This document shows positions 1 to 8,258 of a stretch of DNA of 54,783 bases, piece by piece (position 1 is the stretch's first letter; every line of letters begins with the position of its first letter). Below the pieces are notes generated by a model. That model was not told where the DNA came from. It searched no databases and saw only the letters and a program-made list of their open reading frames with translations. A program made the translations under genes and the position numbers. Source of the stretch: Rhodospirillaceae bacterium (GTDB lineage Bacteria; Pseudomonadota; Alphaproteobacteria; Thalassobaculales; Thalassobaculaceae); NCBI GenBank assembly GCA_002708305.1, contig PANE01000005.1, forward strand, positions 206,337 to 261,119. Direction: 5' to 3'.

Positions 1-71
1 ACCAATGGATCTCGCCGCATCTCTTCTGCAAGGGCTGCCTTTGCTGCGTCGGCATACGTCATCACCGTCAT
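1..71 (-). CDS. 2-oxoacid dehydrogenase E1 beta subunit, N-terminal fragment (partial)
   Basis: Only the first 23 or so codons are inside the window; the gene continues past position 1. The translation begins MTVMTYADAAKAALAEEM, the usual opening of transketolase-like E1 beta subunits of pyruvate/acetoin dehydrogenase complexes. Its ATG overlaps the TGA of the upstream E1 alpha gene by one base (TGATG at 73-69), which indicates translational coupling of an alpha/beta heterotetramer pair. A second ATG three codons in is an alternative start. Identity rests on this short peptide and on the alpha-beta gene order. Confidence 0.75.
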   Translation of the reverse strand, partial: MTVMTYADAAKAALAEEMRRDPL

Positions 72-1072
72 CAGTAAGCCCTCTCTCTTGGATCACCACT
101 ATCCTGCACGTCCTCATATGCAAGCTGTAAGTCCGGCCATGGTGCCCTTTTTGCCAAATCATAAACCCCCAGCATTTCAGCAAGGGCATCATCGCGATGG
201 CCCGCTAAATCTTTCTCTATAACCCCAGCATTTTTTAATAATTCTTTGCAGTTTAGGATTGGATCATTTTTCCAGGCCTCATCAACGTCTTCCTGGTCTC
301 TATATAGAGCAGGATCTGAGGCGGTGTGTCCATGTAATCGATAAGTTTTACAAAGGATGAAACGAGGGCCGCCGCCAGATCTAATTTCATTAATATTTTT
401 TCTAACGCATTCATCGACCGCAACGATATCATTTCCATCAATCTCCTCGGCTGGAATTCCTAATGACTCTGCCCGATCTTTACTCCCTGTTCCCGAGGTC
501 ATAGCTTCTGTGAACGTTGTCGAGGCAAATCCATTCTTTTCACAGACAAAAAGCACTGGTAATCTGAAAACTCCAGCCCAATTCAACCCCTCAAGAAAAG
601 GTCCCCTATTAATAGCTCCATCACCAAAAATACAGCATGATATATTGTTACCGCCTTTTAATTTGATAGCATGGCCAGCTCCAGCTGCGATATTTATATT
701 AGCAGAGACAACACCATTTGCCCCAAGCATTCCTACGCTAAAGTCAGCAATATGCATTGAGCCTCCTTTTCCACGACAAATCCCACCTTTTCTGCCAAGT
801 AGCTCAAGCATCATTGATTGAGGATCAGCGCCTTTTGCTAACGTATGCCCATGCCCCCTATGGGTACTTAATAAAAAATCATCTTTCTCTAAATTTTGGC
901 AAACTCCCGACGCTATGGATTCTTGCCCAATAGATAAATGTATAGCACCTAAAACTAAACCATCCTCGTTAGCCATGGCGGCAGTTTCTTCGAATGCACG
1001 AATTCGGTTCATCATTTTGTGGTGATTTAGATATCGTTTAATATCTAAATTAGGGGGAATACTTGCAGACAA
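71..1072 (-). CDS. TPP-dependent 2-oxoacid (pyruvate/acetoin) dehydrogenase E1 alpha subunit
   Basis: E1 alpha of a pyruvate- or acetoin-dehydrogenase-type complex, which decarboxylates a 2-oxoacid (or cleaves acetoin) on thiamine diphosphate and passes the acyl unit to E2 lipoyl. The 333 residues are normal for the bacterial heterotetrameric type. The TPP/Mg motif is visible: GDGAINRG near residue 150, closing with EKNGFAS near 180; HRGHGH (about 71-76) and the phosphorylation-loop-like RLHGHTASD are also present. The start is a TTG at 1072, chosen because an AGGAGG-like Shine-Dalgarno lies at about 1079-1084, six bases upstream. E1 beta follows with a one-base overlap. The sequence cannot separate pyruvate from acetoin or branched-chain substrates, and no E2/E3 is in view. 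Confidence 0.85.
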   Translation of the reverse strand: MSASIPPNLDIKRYLNHHKMMNRIRAFEETAAMANEDGLVLGAIHLSIGQESIASGVCQNLEKDDFLLSTHRGHGHTLAKGADPQSMMLELLGRKGGICRGKGGSMHIADFSVGMLGANGVVSANINIAAGAGHAIKLKGGNNISCCIFGDGAINRGPFLEGLNWAGVFRLPVLFVCEKNGFASTTFTEAMTSGTGSKDRAESLGIPAEEIDGNDIVAVDECVRKNINEIRSGGGPRFILCKTYRLHGHTASDPALYRDQEDVDEAWKNDPILNCKELLKNAGVIEKDLAGHRDDALAEMLGVYDLAKRAPWPDLQLAYEDVQDSGDPRERAY

Positions 1073-1229
1073 AAAAAACCTCCTGTTTTACTATATTGTT
1101 TCTTAAAAGGATTAGCCCTCCTATTAGGCATCAGTAAAGATCTAATCTCAAACAAATTTATTGGACAGAGTGCAAACAACCACTTATTAAAGCTTATTTT
1201 AAACATCTCTAACGATAGAAATTACGGGT

Positions 1230-1772
1230 ATGTTAAATCTAAAAGGACTGATTACTCTCGTGGTGGCTATGGCTTTAGTGGTCGCTATTTCCAACGTAGC
1301 GGTGAGTTATCCGATAAATGATTGGCTAACATGGGGGGCCCTTACATATCCTATTGCTTTTCTCGTCACAGATATCACTAATCGACTATTTGGAACATCT
1401 AGAGCCAGAACAGTAGTTTACGCAGGGTTCTTTATAGGAGTTATCTTATCTCTGTGGATGGCTGACATTCGCATAGCAATAGCATCAGGGGCCGCGTTTT
1501 TAATAGCCCAACTTTTAGATATACTTATCTTCGATAAATTGAGACAAAAAACCTGGTGGAAAGCACCGTTGATATCAACAATAATTTCCTCTGCTACCGA
1601 TACAATTTTATTTTTCTCAATAGCATTTATGGCTACTGGACTGCCCTGGGTTACTTGGGCAATTGGAGATTATGGAGCTAAACTTGCAATGGCAGCCATT
1701 TTACTGGTGCCATTTAGGCTATTTATATCAATGGTATCTGCTGATTCCAAAAAAAGTTTTGATCGGGCATAA
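1230..1772 (+). CDS. queuosine precursor transporter, VUT family (YhhQ-like)
   Basis: Integral membrane protein of 180 residues with about six hydrophobic segments and little else. The stretch TYPIAFLVTDITNRLFG near residues 39-55 is the hallmark of the VUT/COG1738 family, whose E. coli member YhhQ imports the queuosine precursors preQ0/preQ1. The ATG at 1230 has only a weak upstream ribosome site. queA begins 8 bases after its stop, so the two are probably one transcript: import of a 7-deazaguanine base, then maturation of Q in tRNA. Family assignment is firm. The exact substrate (preQ0, preQ1 or queuine) is inferred from the neighbour. Confidence 0.85.
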   Translation: MLNLKGLITLVVAMALVVAISNVAVSYPINDWLTWGALTYPIAFLVTDITNRLFGTSRARTVVYAGFFIGVILSLWMADIRIAIASGAAFLIAQLLDILIFDKLRQKTWWKAPLISTIISSATDTILFFSIAFMATGLPWVTWAIGDYGAKLAMAAILLVPFRLFISMVSADSKKSFDRA

Positions 1773-1780
1773 CTCACCTT

Positions 1781-2818
1781 ATGCGGGTAGATATTTTTGA
1801 TTACGACTTACCCATTGAAAAAATAGCCTCGTCGCCGGCAAGACCCCGCGATTCCTCCAGGTTATTGGATTTAACCGCAGGGAAAACGGCAGATAGGACC
1901 ATCCTAGATCTGCCAAATATTCTTCAACCTAACGACCTATTAGTAATCAACGATACTCGCGTAATCCCATCCAGCTTAAATGGCTTCAAAAACAATGCTA
2001 AAATTCAAATAAATCTCCATAAGCATATAGAAAATGGGGTCTGGGCCGCTTTCGCGCGACCTGCAAAACGTCTCAAACGCGGTGATAAAATATTTTTTAA
2101 TAATAATTTTGGAGCTACTGTACGGTCACGCGAAGCTGCCGAAGTAATTCTGGATTTTGAAACTGATGATCAAGTGCTTTTACAAGAATTACACACTACA
2201 GGAAACATGCCTCTTCCTCCTTATATAAAAAGGTCAACACGATCTGACATTGAGGCCGATAAAACAGATTACCAATCTATATTTGCTAAACACCCAGGGG
2301 CAGTCGCTGCCCCAACAGCTAGCCTTCATTTCACGCGAAGCCTAATCAATAAGATAAAAATGCGAGGTATAAACCAAACTAACGTAACACTTCACGTGGG
2401 TGCTGGAACCTTTTTACCTGTCACTGTTTCAGACTCTGTTGATCATAGCATGCATTCAGAGTGGGCCGAATTAAATAATTATTCCGTATCATTGATAAAG
2501 AAAACCCAAAAAAACGGTGGCCGCATAGTTGCGCTGGGAACAACGGCCTTAAGAGTTTTGGAAACAGCCGCAATAAATGGAGATCTTAAAACATTTAACG
2601 GTGAAACTGACCTCTTTATAACACCGGGTTTTACCTTTAATGTTGTTGATCTACTTATAACAAACTTTCACCAACCACGGTCTACTTTGCTAATGTTAGT
2701 GGCAGCACTCGCCGGAACAACCCGTATTTTAGAAGCTTACGACCACGCAAAGAACAACGATTATAGATTTTTGTCGTACGGTGATGCTTGCCTTATTGAA
2801 AATATGAATAAGATTTAA
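1781..2818 (+). CDS. queA: S-adenosylmethionine:tRNA ribosyltransferase-isomerase
   Basis: QueA transfers and isomerises the ribose of SAM onto preQ1 in the anticodon wobble position of Asp, Asn, His and Tyr tRNAs, forming epoxyqueuosine. The 345-residue length matches the family. Family landmarks are the N-terminal FDYDLPIEKIASSPARPRD, then LLVINDTRVIPS, the central GAVAAPTASLHFT, HVGAGTFLPVTV and the C-terminal TNFHQPRSTLLMLVAALAG. The ATG at 1781 follows the transporter stop by 8 bases. None of the de novo genes (queC, queD, queE, queF) is in the window, which fits a salvage role, although they could lie elsewhere. Confidence 0.96.
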   Translation: MRVDIFDYDLPIEKIASSPARPRDSSRLLDLTAGKTADRTILDLPNILQPNDLLVINDTRVIPSSLNGFKNNAKIQINLHKHIENGVWAAFARPAKRLKRGDKIFFNNNFGATVRSREAAEVILDFETDDQVLLQELHTTGNMPLPPYIKRSTRSDIEADKTDYQSIFAKHPGAVAAPTASLHFTRSLINKIKMRGINQTNVTLHVGAGTFLPVTVSDSVDHSMHSEWAELNNYSVSLIKKTQKNGGRIVALGTTALRVLETAAINGDLKTFNGETDLFITPGFTFNVVDLLITNFHQPRSTLLMLVAALAGTTRILEAYDHAKNNDYRFLSYGDACLIENMNKI

Positions 2819-2912
2819 GTCTCTCTTAAAAAATGGTAAATGGGAGGATGATGGTTAATAACTTGGTGTCTTATTCTATTTTCTTTCTTTAACATTAGCA
2901 CTGGAGGCTATT

Positions 2913-4214
2913 GTGAAATCCCCCTCAGACTTTCTGAAGTCTTTATTTCAGGCGGCCGTGGCTGCTGCTGACCCTAATCATTGCCTTCCAACTCATCTTT
3001 TAAACTTAAAGATTACTCCTCCAAAAGGACGAACTATAGTGCTTGGGGCAGGAAAAGCCGCAGGTTCGATGGCAAAAGCGTTAGAGAGTTTTTGGGCCTT
3101 AAACTTTCCAAAAAATGCTATTGAAGGGCTTATTATAACACGGTATGGACATGGTCAAAGTTGTAAACATATTGATGTAGTTGAAGCAGCACACCCTGTT
3201 CCAGATAATGCAGGGATCCAAGGAGCAGAAAAATTATTGTCTTTAGCTCATGGCTTAACCAGAGATGATCTTGTTATTTGCCTTATATCTGGCGGTGCAT
3301 CAGCATTATTATCATTACCAGCTGCGGGAATCACAGCCACAGAAAAACAAAATATCACAAGGGAGTTGCTTAAGTCAGGTGCCACAATCCATGAGATAAA
3401 TTCGGTACGAAAGCATCTCTCTGCAATCAAAGGCGGTCGACTTGCAAAAGTGATAGCACCAGCTAAAACACTTACATTCTGCATCTCGGATGTTCCAGGT
3501 GACGAATTAGATGTTATCGGTTCCGGTCCAACAGTCGGCGATCCCACGTACTACCATGATGCACTGCAAGTTCTTAAGAAATATGAGATACAACCGTCCA
3601 CAAATATATTTAACCATCTAAGCAGTTCCGTTGATGAAACGCCAAAGCCTAATGATAAAGTTTTTAATAATTGTCAGAACATTCTAATAGCCACGCCCCA
3701 AATGGCTCTAGAATCGGCATCTAAGGTTGCTCTTTCTGCCGGTATTACACCATTAATAATCGGTGACTCGATAGAGGGCGAGGCTCGAGATGTCGCAAGT
3801 GTTCACGCAGGAATTGTCAGTCAAATTATGCGACATCATCAACCTATAAAAGCACCCGTAGTGCTTTTATCTGGCGGCGAAACTACAGTCACAGTAAGAG
3901 GTTCGGGTCGGGGAGGTAGGAACGTAGAATTCCTTTTAGCGTTAGCTGCAAAACTTAAAGAACGCTCAAACATACATTTAAGCAGGATATCGGCAATCGC
4001 CTGTGACACAGACGGTATTGATGGGACCGAAACAAATGCTGGCGCATTGTATTTACCTGACACAATTGCCAGGGCAAACGCAGCTCAACTTTCACTTGAA
4101 GGACATCTCAGCAATAATGATGGTTATACATTTTTTGAAAAGCTTGGAGACCTGGTTATAACGGGCCCAACTTTAACGAATGTGAATGACTTTCGTGCTA
4201 TTTTAGTTTTATAA
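2913..4214 (+). CDS. glycerate 2-kinase, MOFRL family (GckA/TtuD type)
   Basis: ATP-dependent kinase of the two-domain MOFRL family that converts D-glycerate (or hydroxypyruvate-linked intermediates) to 2-phosphoglycerate. The N-terminal domain shows VLGAGKAAGSMAKALE near residues 44-59 and LVICLISGGASALLSLPA near 121-138. The C-terminal MOFRL domain shows SGGETTVTVRGSGRGGRN and ACDTDGIDGTETNAGAL. The 433-residue length is typical. The start is a GTG at 2913 with GGAGG at about 2903-2907. It precedes pcaH by 46 bases on the same strand, so it may be co-transcribed, but no biochemical link between glycerate and protocatechuate is evident. Confidence 0.88.
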   Translation: MKSPSDFLKSLFQAAVAAADPNHCLPTHLLNLKITPPKGRTIVLGAGKAAGSMAKALESFWALNFPKNAIEGLIITRYGHGQSCKHIDVVEAAHPVPDNAGIQGAEKLLSLAHGLTRDDLVICLISGGASALLSLPAAGITATEKQNITRELLKSGATIHEINSVRKHLSAIKGGRLAKVIAPAKTLTFCISDVPGDELDVIGSGPTVGDPTYYHDALQVLKKYEIQPSTNIFNHLSSSVDETPKPNDKVFNNCQNILIATPQMALESASKVALSAGITPLIIGDSIEGEARDVASVHAGIVSQIMRHHQPIKAPVVLLSGGETTVTVRGSGRGGRNVEFLLALAAKLKERSNIHLSRISAIACDTDGIDGTETNAGALYLPDTIARANAAQLSLEGHLSNNDGYTFFEKLGDLVITGPTLTNVNDFRAILVL

Positions 4215-4260
4215 TTTCGAATATTTATTTGTTCCGGTAATAAATCCTAGTCAATAATTT

Positions 4261-4980
4261 TTGGGGATCACATTGCGAAAATCACAATTCAATATGCGAG
4301 ATTGGAAATCACACCCCAAATACTTGACACCCTCCTATAAATCTACCGTTTTGCGAAGTCCAACAAAACCCCTCATCCCAATGAAACAGACATTATCCGA
4401 AATAACCGGTCCTGTTTATGGACATGACTCCATAAATCCACTTGATAATGATCTTACTAAAAATGGGATAACCGACGGGAGAGAGCCACTAGGAGAACGA
4501 ATAGTGGTATCAGGAAAGGTTCTTGATGAAGGAGGACGCTCACAACCCAATACTTTAATCGAAATCTGGCAATGTAATAGTGCAGGACGATATATTCATG
4601 TAAATGATCAACACGATGCGCCAATAGACCCAAATTTTTTTGGGGGTGGTAGATGCATGACCGATGAAAACGGTCATTATAAATTTTATACTATCAAGCC
4701 TGCTGCATACCCGTGGGGTAATCATGTGAATGCCTGGCGACCTGCTCATATTCACTTCTCACTGTTTGGACCAGCCTATGTGACCCGTTTAGTTACACAG
4801 TCTTATTTCCCAGGTGACCCTCTTCTTGATCTTGACCCTATCTTCATGTCGACACCTAAATCCAGCCAAGGGCTTTTAATAAAAGAGTTTTCTATGGACC
4901 TCACAGAGGAGGGGTTTGCGCTTGGATATAAATTTGATTTTATACTTCGTGGCCCAAATGCGACACCTATGGAGACCTAA
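4261..4980 (+). CDS. pcaH: protocatechuate 3,4-dioxygenase beta subunit
   Basis: Iron-bearing subunit of the intradiol dioxygenase that opens protocatechuate to beta-carboxy-cis,cis-muconate. All four non-heme Fe(III) ligands are present with the spacing of Pseudomonas PcaH (Tyr108, Tyr147, His160, His162). Counted from 4261 they are Tyr111 (in GRYIH), Tyr150 (in AYPWGN), His163 and His165 (in RPAHIHF). N-terminal landmarks include KSHPKYLTPSYKSTVLRSP. The start is uncertain: TTG at 4261, TTG at 4273 (GGGGA just upstream) or ATG at 4294. Comparison with the length of known PcaH favours one of the TTGs. pcaG follows after 3 bases. Confidence 0.92.
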   Translation: MGITLRKSQFNMRDWKSHPKYLTPSYKSTVLRSPTKPLIPMKQTLSEITGPVYGHDSINPLDNDLTKNGITDGREPLGERIVVSGKVLDEGGRSQPNTLIEIWQCNSAGRYIHVNDQHDAPIDPNFFGGGRCMTDENGHYKFYTIKPAAYPWGNHVNAWRPAHIHFSLFGPAYVTRLVTQSYFPGDPLLDLDPIFMSTPKSSQGLLIKEFSMDLTEEGFALGYKFDFILRGPNATPMET

Positions 4981-4983
4981 ACA

Positions 4984-5577
4984 ATGCTATTAAAACAAAC
5001 CCCTTCCCAAACTATTGGTCCATTTTTTTCATATGGCCTCACGCCGAAACAAGCTGGTTACAATAAATTATCTAGCCTAGCCTCGAGTTCTCTCGTAACA
5101 GAGTCCACAATTGGCGCACAAATTAGAATAGAGGGAACAATATTTGATGGGGTTGGAGATATAGTCTCAGATGCTATGGTCGAAATTTGGCAAGCAGATT
5201 CTCAAGGGCGGTATCAAAACCAACCAAGCCTCGAAGGTATCGGATCTAGTTTCTTAAACTTTGGCAGGTGTGATACTGGCGCAAACGATCAAAATAAGTT
5301 CGTTTTTGAAACGGTTAAACCAGGTCAAATAAGCACTAAAACCGCTCCTCATATTAATTTAGTGATATTTATGCGAGGACTACTTTCCCATGTATTTACT
5401 CGCATTTATTTTCCCGACGAAAAAAACTCTAATCTGCTAGACGAGACATTGCTCACAATTCCTGCTTATAGACAGGAAACACTAGTCGCAAAAAAGTTAT
5501 CTGGGGAAAGCACTCCCATTTACGAATTCAACATACATCTTCAAGGAGAGAAAGAAACCGTATTTTTTGATGCGTAA
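4984..5577 (+). CDS. pcaG: protocatechuate 3,4-dioxygenase alpha subunit
   Basis: Structural alpha subunit of protocatechuate 3,4-dioxygenase, 197 residues, as expected. It keeps the family's opening TPSQTIGPFF, the AMVEIWQADSQGRYQN segment, APHINLVIFMRG and the C-terminal LQGEKETVFFDA. It lacks the paired iron-ligand histidines of PcaH (APHIN replaces PAHIH), which is normal for this subunit. It follows pcaH after 3 bases, so the two are translationally linked. The rest of the beta-ketoadipate branch (pcaB, pcaC, pcaD, pcaIJ) is not in this window. Confidence 0.92.
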   Translation: MLLKQTPSQTIGPFFSYGLTPKQAGYNKLSSLASSSLVTESTIGAQIRIEGTIFDGVGDIVSDAMVEIWQADSQGRYQNQPSLEGIGSSFLNFGRCDTGANDQNKFVFETVKPGQISTKTAPHINLVIFMRGLLSHVFTRIYFPDEKNSNLLDETLLTIPAYRQETLVAKKLSGESTPIYEFNIHLQGEKETVFFDA

Positions 5578-5743
5578 ATTTTCAATAATACAACATAAAT
5601 TGACTTTCATAAGTATCGAGATGAAATTATCCAGTCAAAATATATTTAGCCCATGCTTTCTGAGAAAAATCCAAGGAATTTATGGCCGTATCAGCAAGAT
5701 CCTAATAAGCTTAAGACAATTGAATACTAATGGATGTTAAAAT

Positions 5744-6601
5744 ATGACATTTAGAAAAATTGAAGTTTTGCCAATTTCGGGTAATATTGGAGCCCTCATC
5801 AACAATGTACAGCTTAACGATCTTGATGATGAAACATTCGCGGAAATCCACCAAGCTTGGTTAAGTAATTGTGTAGTTTTCTTCCGAAACCAAAAAATTA
5901 CACCCCAACAACAGATTAATTTTGCAAAACGTTTTGGCGAAATTCACTTTCATCCTTATATGAAGGGCTTGGATAAATATCCTGAAATTCTAGAAATTAT
6001 TAAAGAACCAGGAGATGGCTATACCTTTGGCTCAGTCTGGCACACCGATCAAATGTTCAATCCAAAACCAGCAAAAGCGACAATGCTTTACGCTCATGAA
6101 GTTCCGTCAAAAGGCGGCGACACTATGTTCTCCAATCAATATCTTGCCTACGAGGCACTATCACAAGCAATGAAAGAGATACTTACTGAGGTAAAAACTT
6201 TTAATGTTGGCGATGGCTTTAGGCGGGGAATAGGCAAAGCAAAACGGATAGATCGATATGCAAAAAATCCAACTATGCGAGCGAAAATACGAAATCCAGG
6301 TAACATACCTACTGAGGCGGTTCACCCGTTGATCCGTACTCATCCAGAGACTAGAAAAAAGTCCTTATATATTGGAAGTCATACCCAAACTTTGCATGGA
6401 TTTCATAATGAGGAAGCTGACTCACTCGTAGACTTTCTTCGAACCCACTCTCAACGACCAGAATTCACTTGCCGTTTCCGTTGGGAGCCAGGTTCAATAG
6501 CCCTGTGGGATAACCGCTGTGTACAACATAAAGCATTAGCTGACTATGATGAAAAACGCAGAACTCATAGGGTTACAATAGCTGGCGACACGCCCATATA
6601 G
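5744..6601 (+). CDS. TauD/TfdA-family 2-oxoglutarate-dependent dioxygenase
   Basis: Fe(II)/2-oxoglutarate dioxygenase of 285 residues. The HxD metal motif is His100-Thr-Asp102 in VWHTDQMF. The distal metal histidine is near 262 (CVQHKA), followed by the RRTHRVTIAGD segment carrying the 2OG-binding arginine. LWDNRCVQHKALADY is the classical TauD/TfdA C-terminal signature. Members hydroxylate sulfonates (TauD), split aryloxyalkanoates (TfdA) or act on other small acids, and the substrate here cannot be read from sequence. A 166-base gap separates it from pcaG, and an LLM oxidoreductase follows 12 bases downstream. A role upstream of the ring-cleavage enzyme is a plausible inference only. Confidence 0.9.
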   Translation: MTFRKIEVLPISGNIGALINNVQLNDLDDETFAEIHQAWLSNCVVFFRNQKITPQQQINFAKRFGEIHFHPYMKGLDKYPEILEIIKEPGDGYTFGSVWHTDQMFNPKPAKATMLYAHEVPSKGGDTMFSNQYLAYEALSQAMKEILTEVKTFNVGDGFRRGIGKAKRIDRYAKNPTMRAKIRNPGNIPTEAVHPLIRTHPETRKKSLYIGSHTQTLHGFHNEEADSLVDFLRTHSQRPEFTCRFRWEPGSIALWDNRCVQHKALADYDEKRRTHRVTIAGDTPI

Positions 6602-6613
6602 ATAAGGATACAA

Positions 6614-7567
6614 ATGGATTTTGGATTACATCTTGGCGTAAGAGGGCCTGCGGCAGATCCAGACTCACTTCGAGTTATAGCCCAGGAGGCCGAATGTCTA
6701 GGATTTACGCATCTTGGGTTAAGCGATCATATTGTTATTGCGGATAAGGTTGATTCTCCCTATCCGTACACAAAAACTGGTAGGTGGTTTGCAGAGGATA
6801 GCGGTGAATGTCTTGAACAATTAACTACCCTTGCTTTTATAGCCGCCGCCACAAGCGATATTCGGTTGCTCACTTCAGTTATGGTTATTCCCCATCGACC
6901 GCCAGTTCTTACTGCAAAAATGCTAAATACATTAGACGTACTATCGAAAGGGCGCCTAACAGTAGGACTAGGTGTTGGCTGGATGAAAGAAGAAGTAACC
7001 TTGCTGAACGGCCCTAAATTTGAACAACGTGGCGCCGTGGCTAATGAATATATCGAAGCATTCAAGATACTTTGGACCGATGAAGCGCCAGCATATGATG
7101 GAACTCATGTAAATTTTTCTGATATAAAATTTTTTCCTAAACCCGTACAAACCCCTCATCCTCCTTTATGGATTGGTGGAGAAGCTCGATTAGCTCGTGA
7201 AAGAGCTGGACGCCTTGGCAATGGTTGGTACCCAGTTGGTAACAATCCAAATGCACCTTTTGACACCCCAAAACGTTATGCAAGGGGATTAAAAAACGTT
7301 CAGGACACAGCAATAGCTAGTAATCGTGATCCAACAGAAATTGCCTGCGGTGTCTACATAATTTGGTACAGTCCAGGCAAAGCAGTAAAAACCATTAAAG
7401 GCGAAAGACAAACTTTCACCGGATCTCCGTCTGAGATATTAAGCGATATAGCCGAATATGAAAAAGTGGGACTTCAGCATTTAGTGATTGGGGGCGAGAG
7501 TAATGATCTAGAGACCTGCCTTAATCGGATGCGAGTTTTCAATAAAGAGGTAATGCGCTGCATATAA
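6614..7567 (+). CDS. LLM-class flavin/F420-dependent oxidoreductase (copy 1)
   Basis: Luciferase-like (alpha/beta)8 barrel oxidoreductase of 317 residues, of the TIGR03619-like branch often labelled F420-dependent. Landmarks are LGFTHLGLSDHIV near residues 34-46, LTSVMVIPHRPPVL, the conserved KGRLTVGLGVGWMKEEV near 115-131 and PHPPLWIGGEA. AAGGA precedes the ATG at 6614. Whether it uses FMN or F420 cannot be decided from this sequence. It lies between the TauD-type enzyme and the UbiX-type gene and is probably in the same operon. Two related genes are at 30793 and 37891. Confidence 0.88.
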   Translation: MDFGLHLGVRGPAADPDSLRVIAQEAECLGFTHLGLSDHIVIADKVDSPYPYTKTGRWFAEDSGECLEQLTTLAFIAAATSDIRLLTSVMVIPHRPPVLTAKMLNTLDVLSKGRLTVGLGVGWMKEEVTLLNGPKFEQRGAVANEYIEAFKILWTDEAPAYDGTHVNFSDIKFFPKPVQTPHPPLWIGGEARLARERAGRLGNGWYPVGNNPNAPFDTPKRYARGLKNVQDTAIASNRDPTEIACGVYIIWYSPGKAVKTIKGERQTFTGSPSEILSDIAEYEKVGLQHLVIGGESNDLETCLNRMRVFNKEVMRCI

Positions 7568-7633
7568 CACAGTCAAGAACCAATAGATTTAAAGCAGTAC
7601 AAATAACTCCAGATTATCATTTTGAGAAGAAAT

Positions 7634-8233
7634 ATGATAAATAAGAATAAAAAACGACTAATTATAGGAATCAGCGGGGCATCCGGCATTATATATGGAA
7701 TCCGTCTTTTAGAACTTCTACGCACTATACCTGACGAACTTCGGCCCGAAACACATTTAATAATATCCGAGTCTGGCGCAATAACATTAGCCTATGAAAC
7801 AAGGTTCAAGATAGCCGCTGTCCAAAAATTAGCAGATGTCACTCACGCTAATAAAGATATTGGGGCATCGCTCGCTTCCGGTTCCTTCAAAACAATGGGA
7901 ATGGTTATTGCTCCTTGCTCCGTTAAAACTTTGGCTGAAATAGCCACAGGAGTAACTGACACATTAATTTCTAGGGCAGCTGATGTGATTTTGAAGGAAC
8001 GGAGACGACTAGTCTGTATGGTTCGAGAAACCCCGTTACATGCAGGACACCTGAAGAATATGCTATCATTGACAGAGATGGGGGCCATCATTGCTCCACC
8101 TGTTCCGGCTTTTTACGCAAAGCCCCAATCTTTGGGCGATATGATTGATCACACAATCGGTCGAATTCTGGATCTTTTTGAAATAGATACAAACTGCGTC
8201 GTTCGATGGAAAGACGATACACCTAAATCCTAA
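7634..8233 (+). CDS. ubiX: UbiX-family flavin prenyltransferase
   Basis: Makes prenylated FMN, the cofactor of UbiD-type (de)carboxylases. The 199-residue flavoprotein fold shows the N-terminal IIGISGASGIIYGIRLLELL, the SESGA segment, PCSVKTLAEIATGVTDTLISRA and RRLVCMVRETPLHAGHLKNM. I chose the ATG at 7634 because GAGAAGA lies a few bases upstream; the frame is open from a TTG at 7622. No UbiD homologue is in the window. It could serve ubiquinone synthesis or a local decarboxylase. The position behind pcaHG-TauD-LLM hints at aromatic acids, but that is inference. Confidence 0.9.
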   Translation: MINKNKKRLIIGISGASGIIYGIRLLELLRTIPDELRPETHLIISESGAITLAYETRFKIAAVQKLADVTHANKDIGASLASGSFKTMGMVIAPCSVKTLAEIATGVTDTLISRAADVILKERRRLVCMVRETPLHAGHLKNMLSLTEMGAIIAPPVPAFYAKPQSLGDMIDHTIGRILDLFEIDTNCVVRWKDDTPKS

Positions 8234-8258
8234 GAAATAAAAATCCATGCTGCGCAAC

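Noticed and set aside
357-821. 154-residue plus-strand frame
   Set aside because: It lies wholly antisense to the E1 alpha gene, whose motifs are complete; the antisense translation is proline/serine-rich with no recognisable domain.
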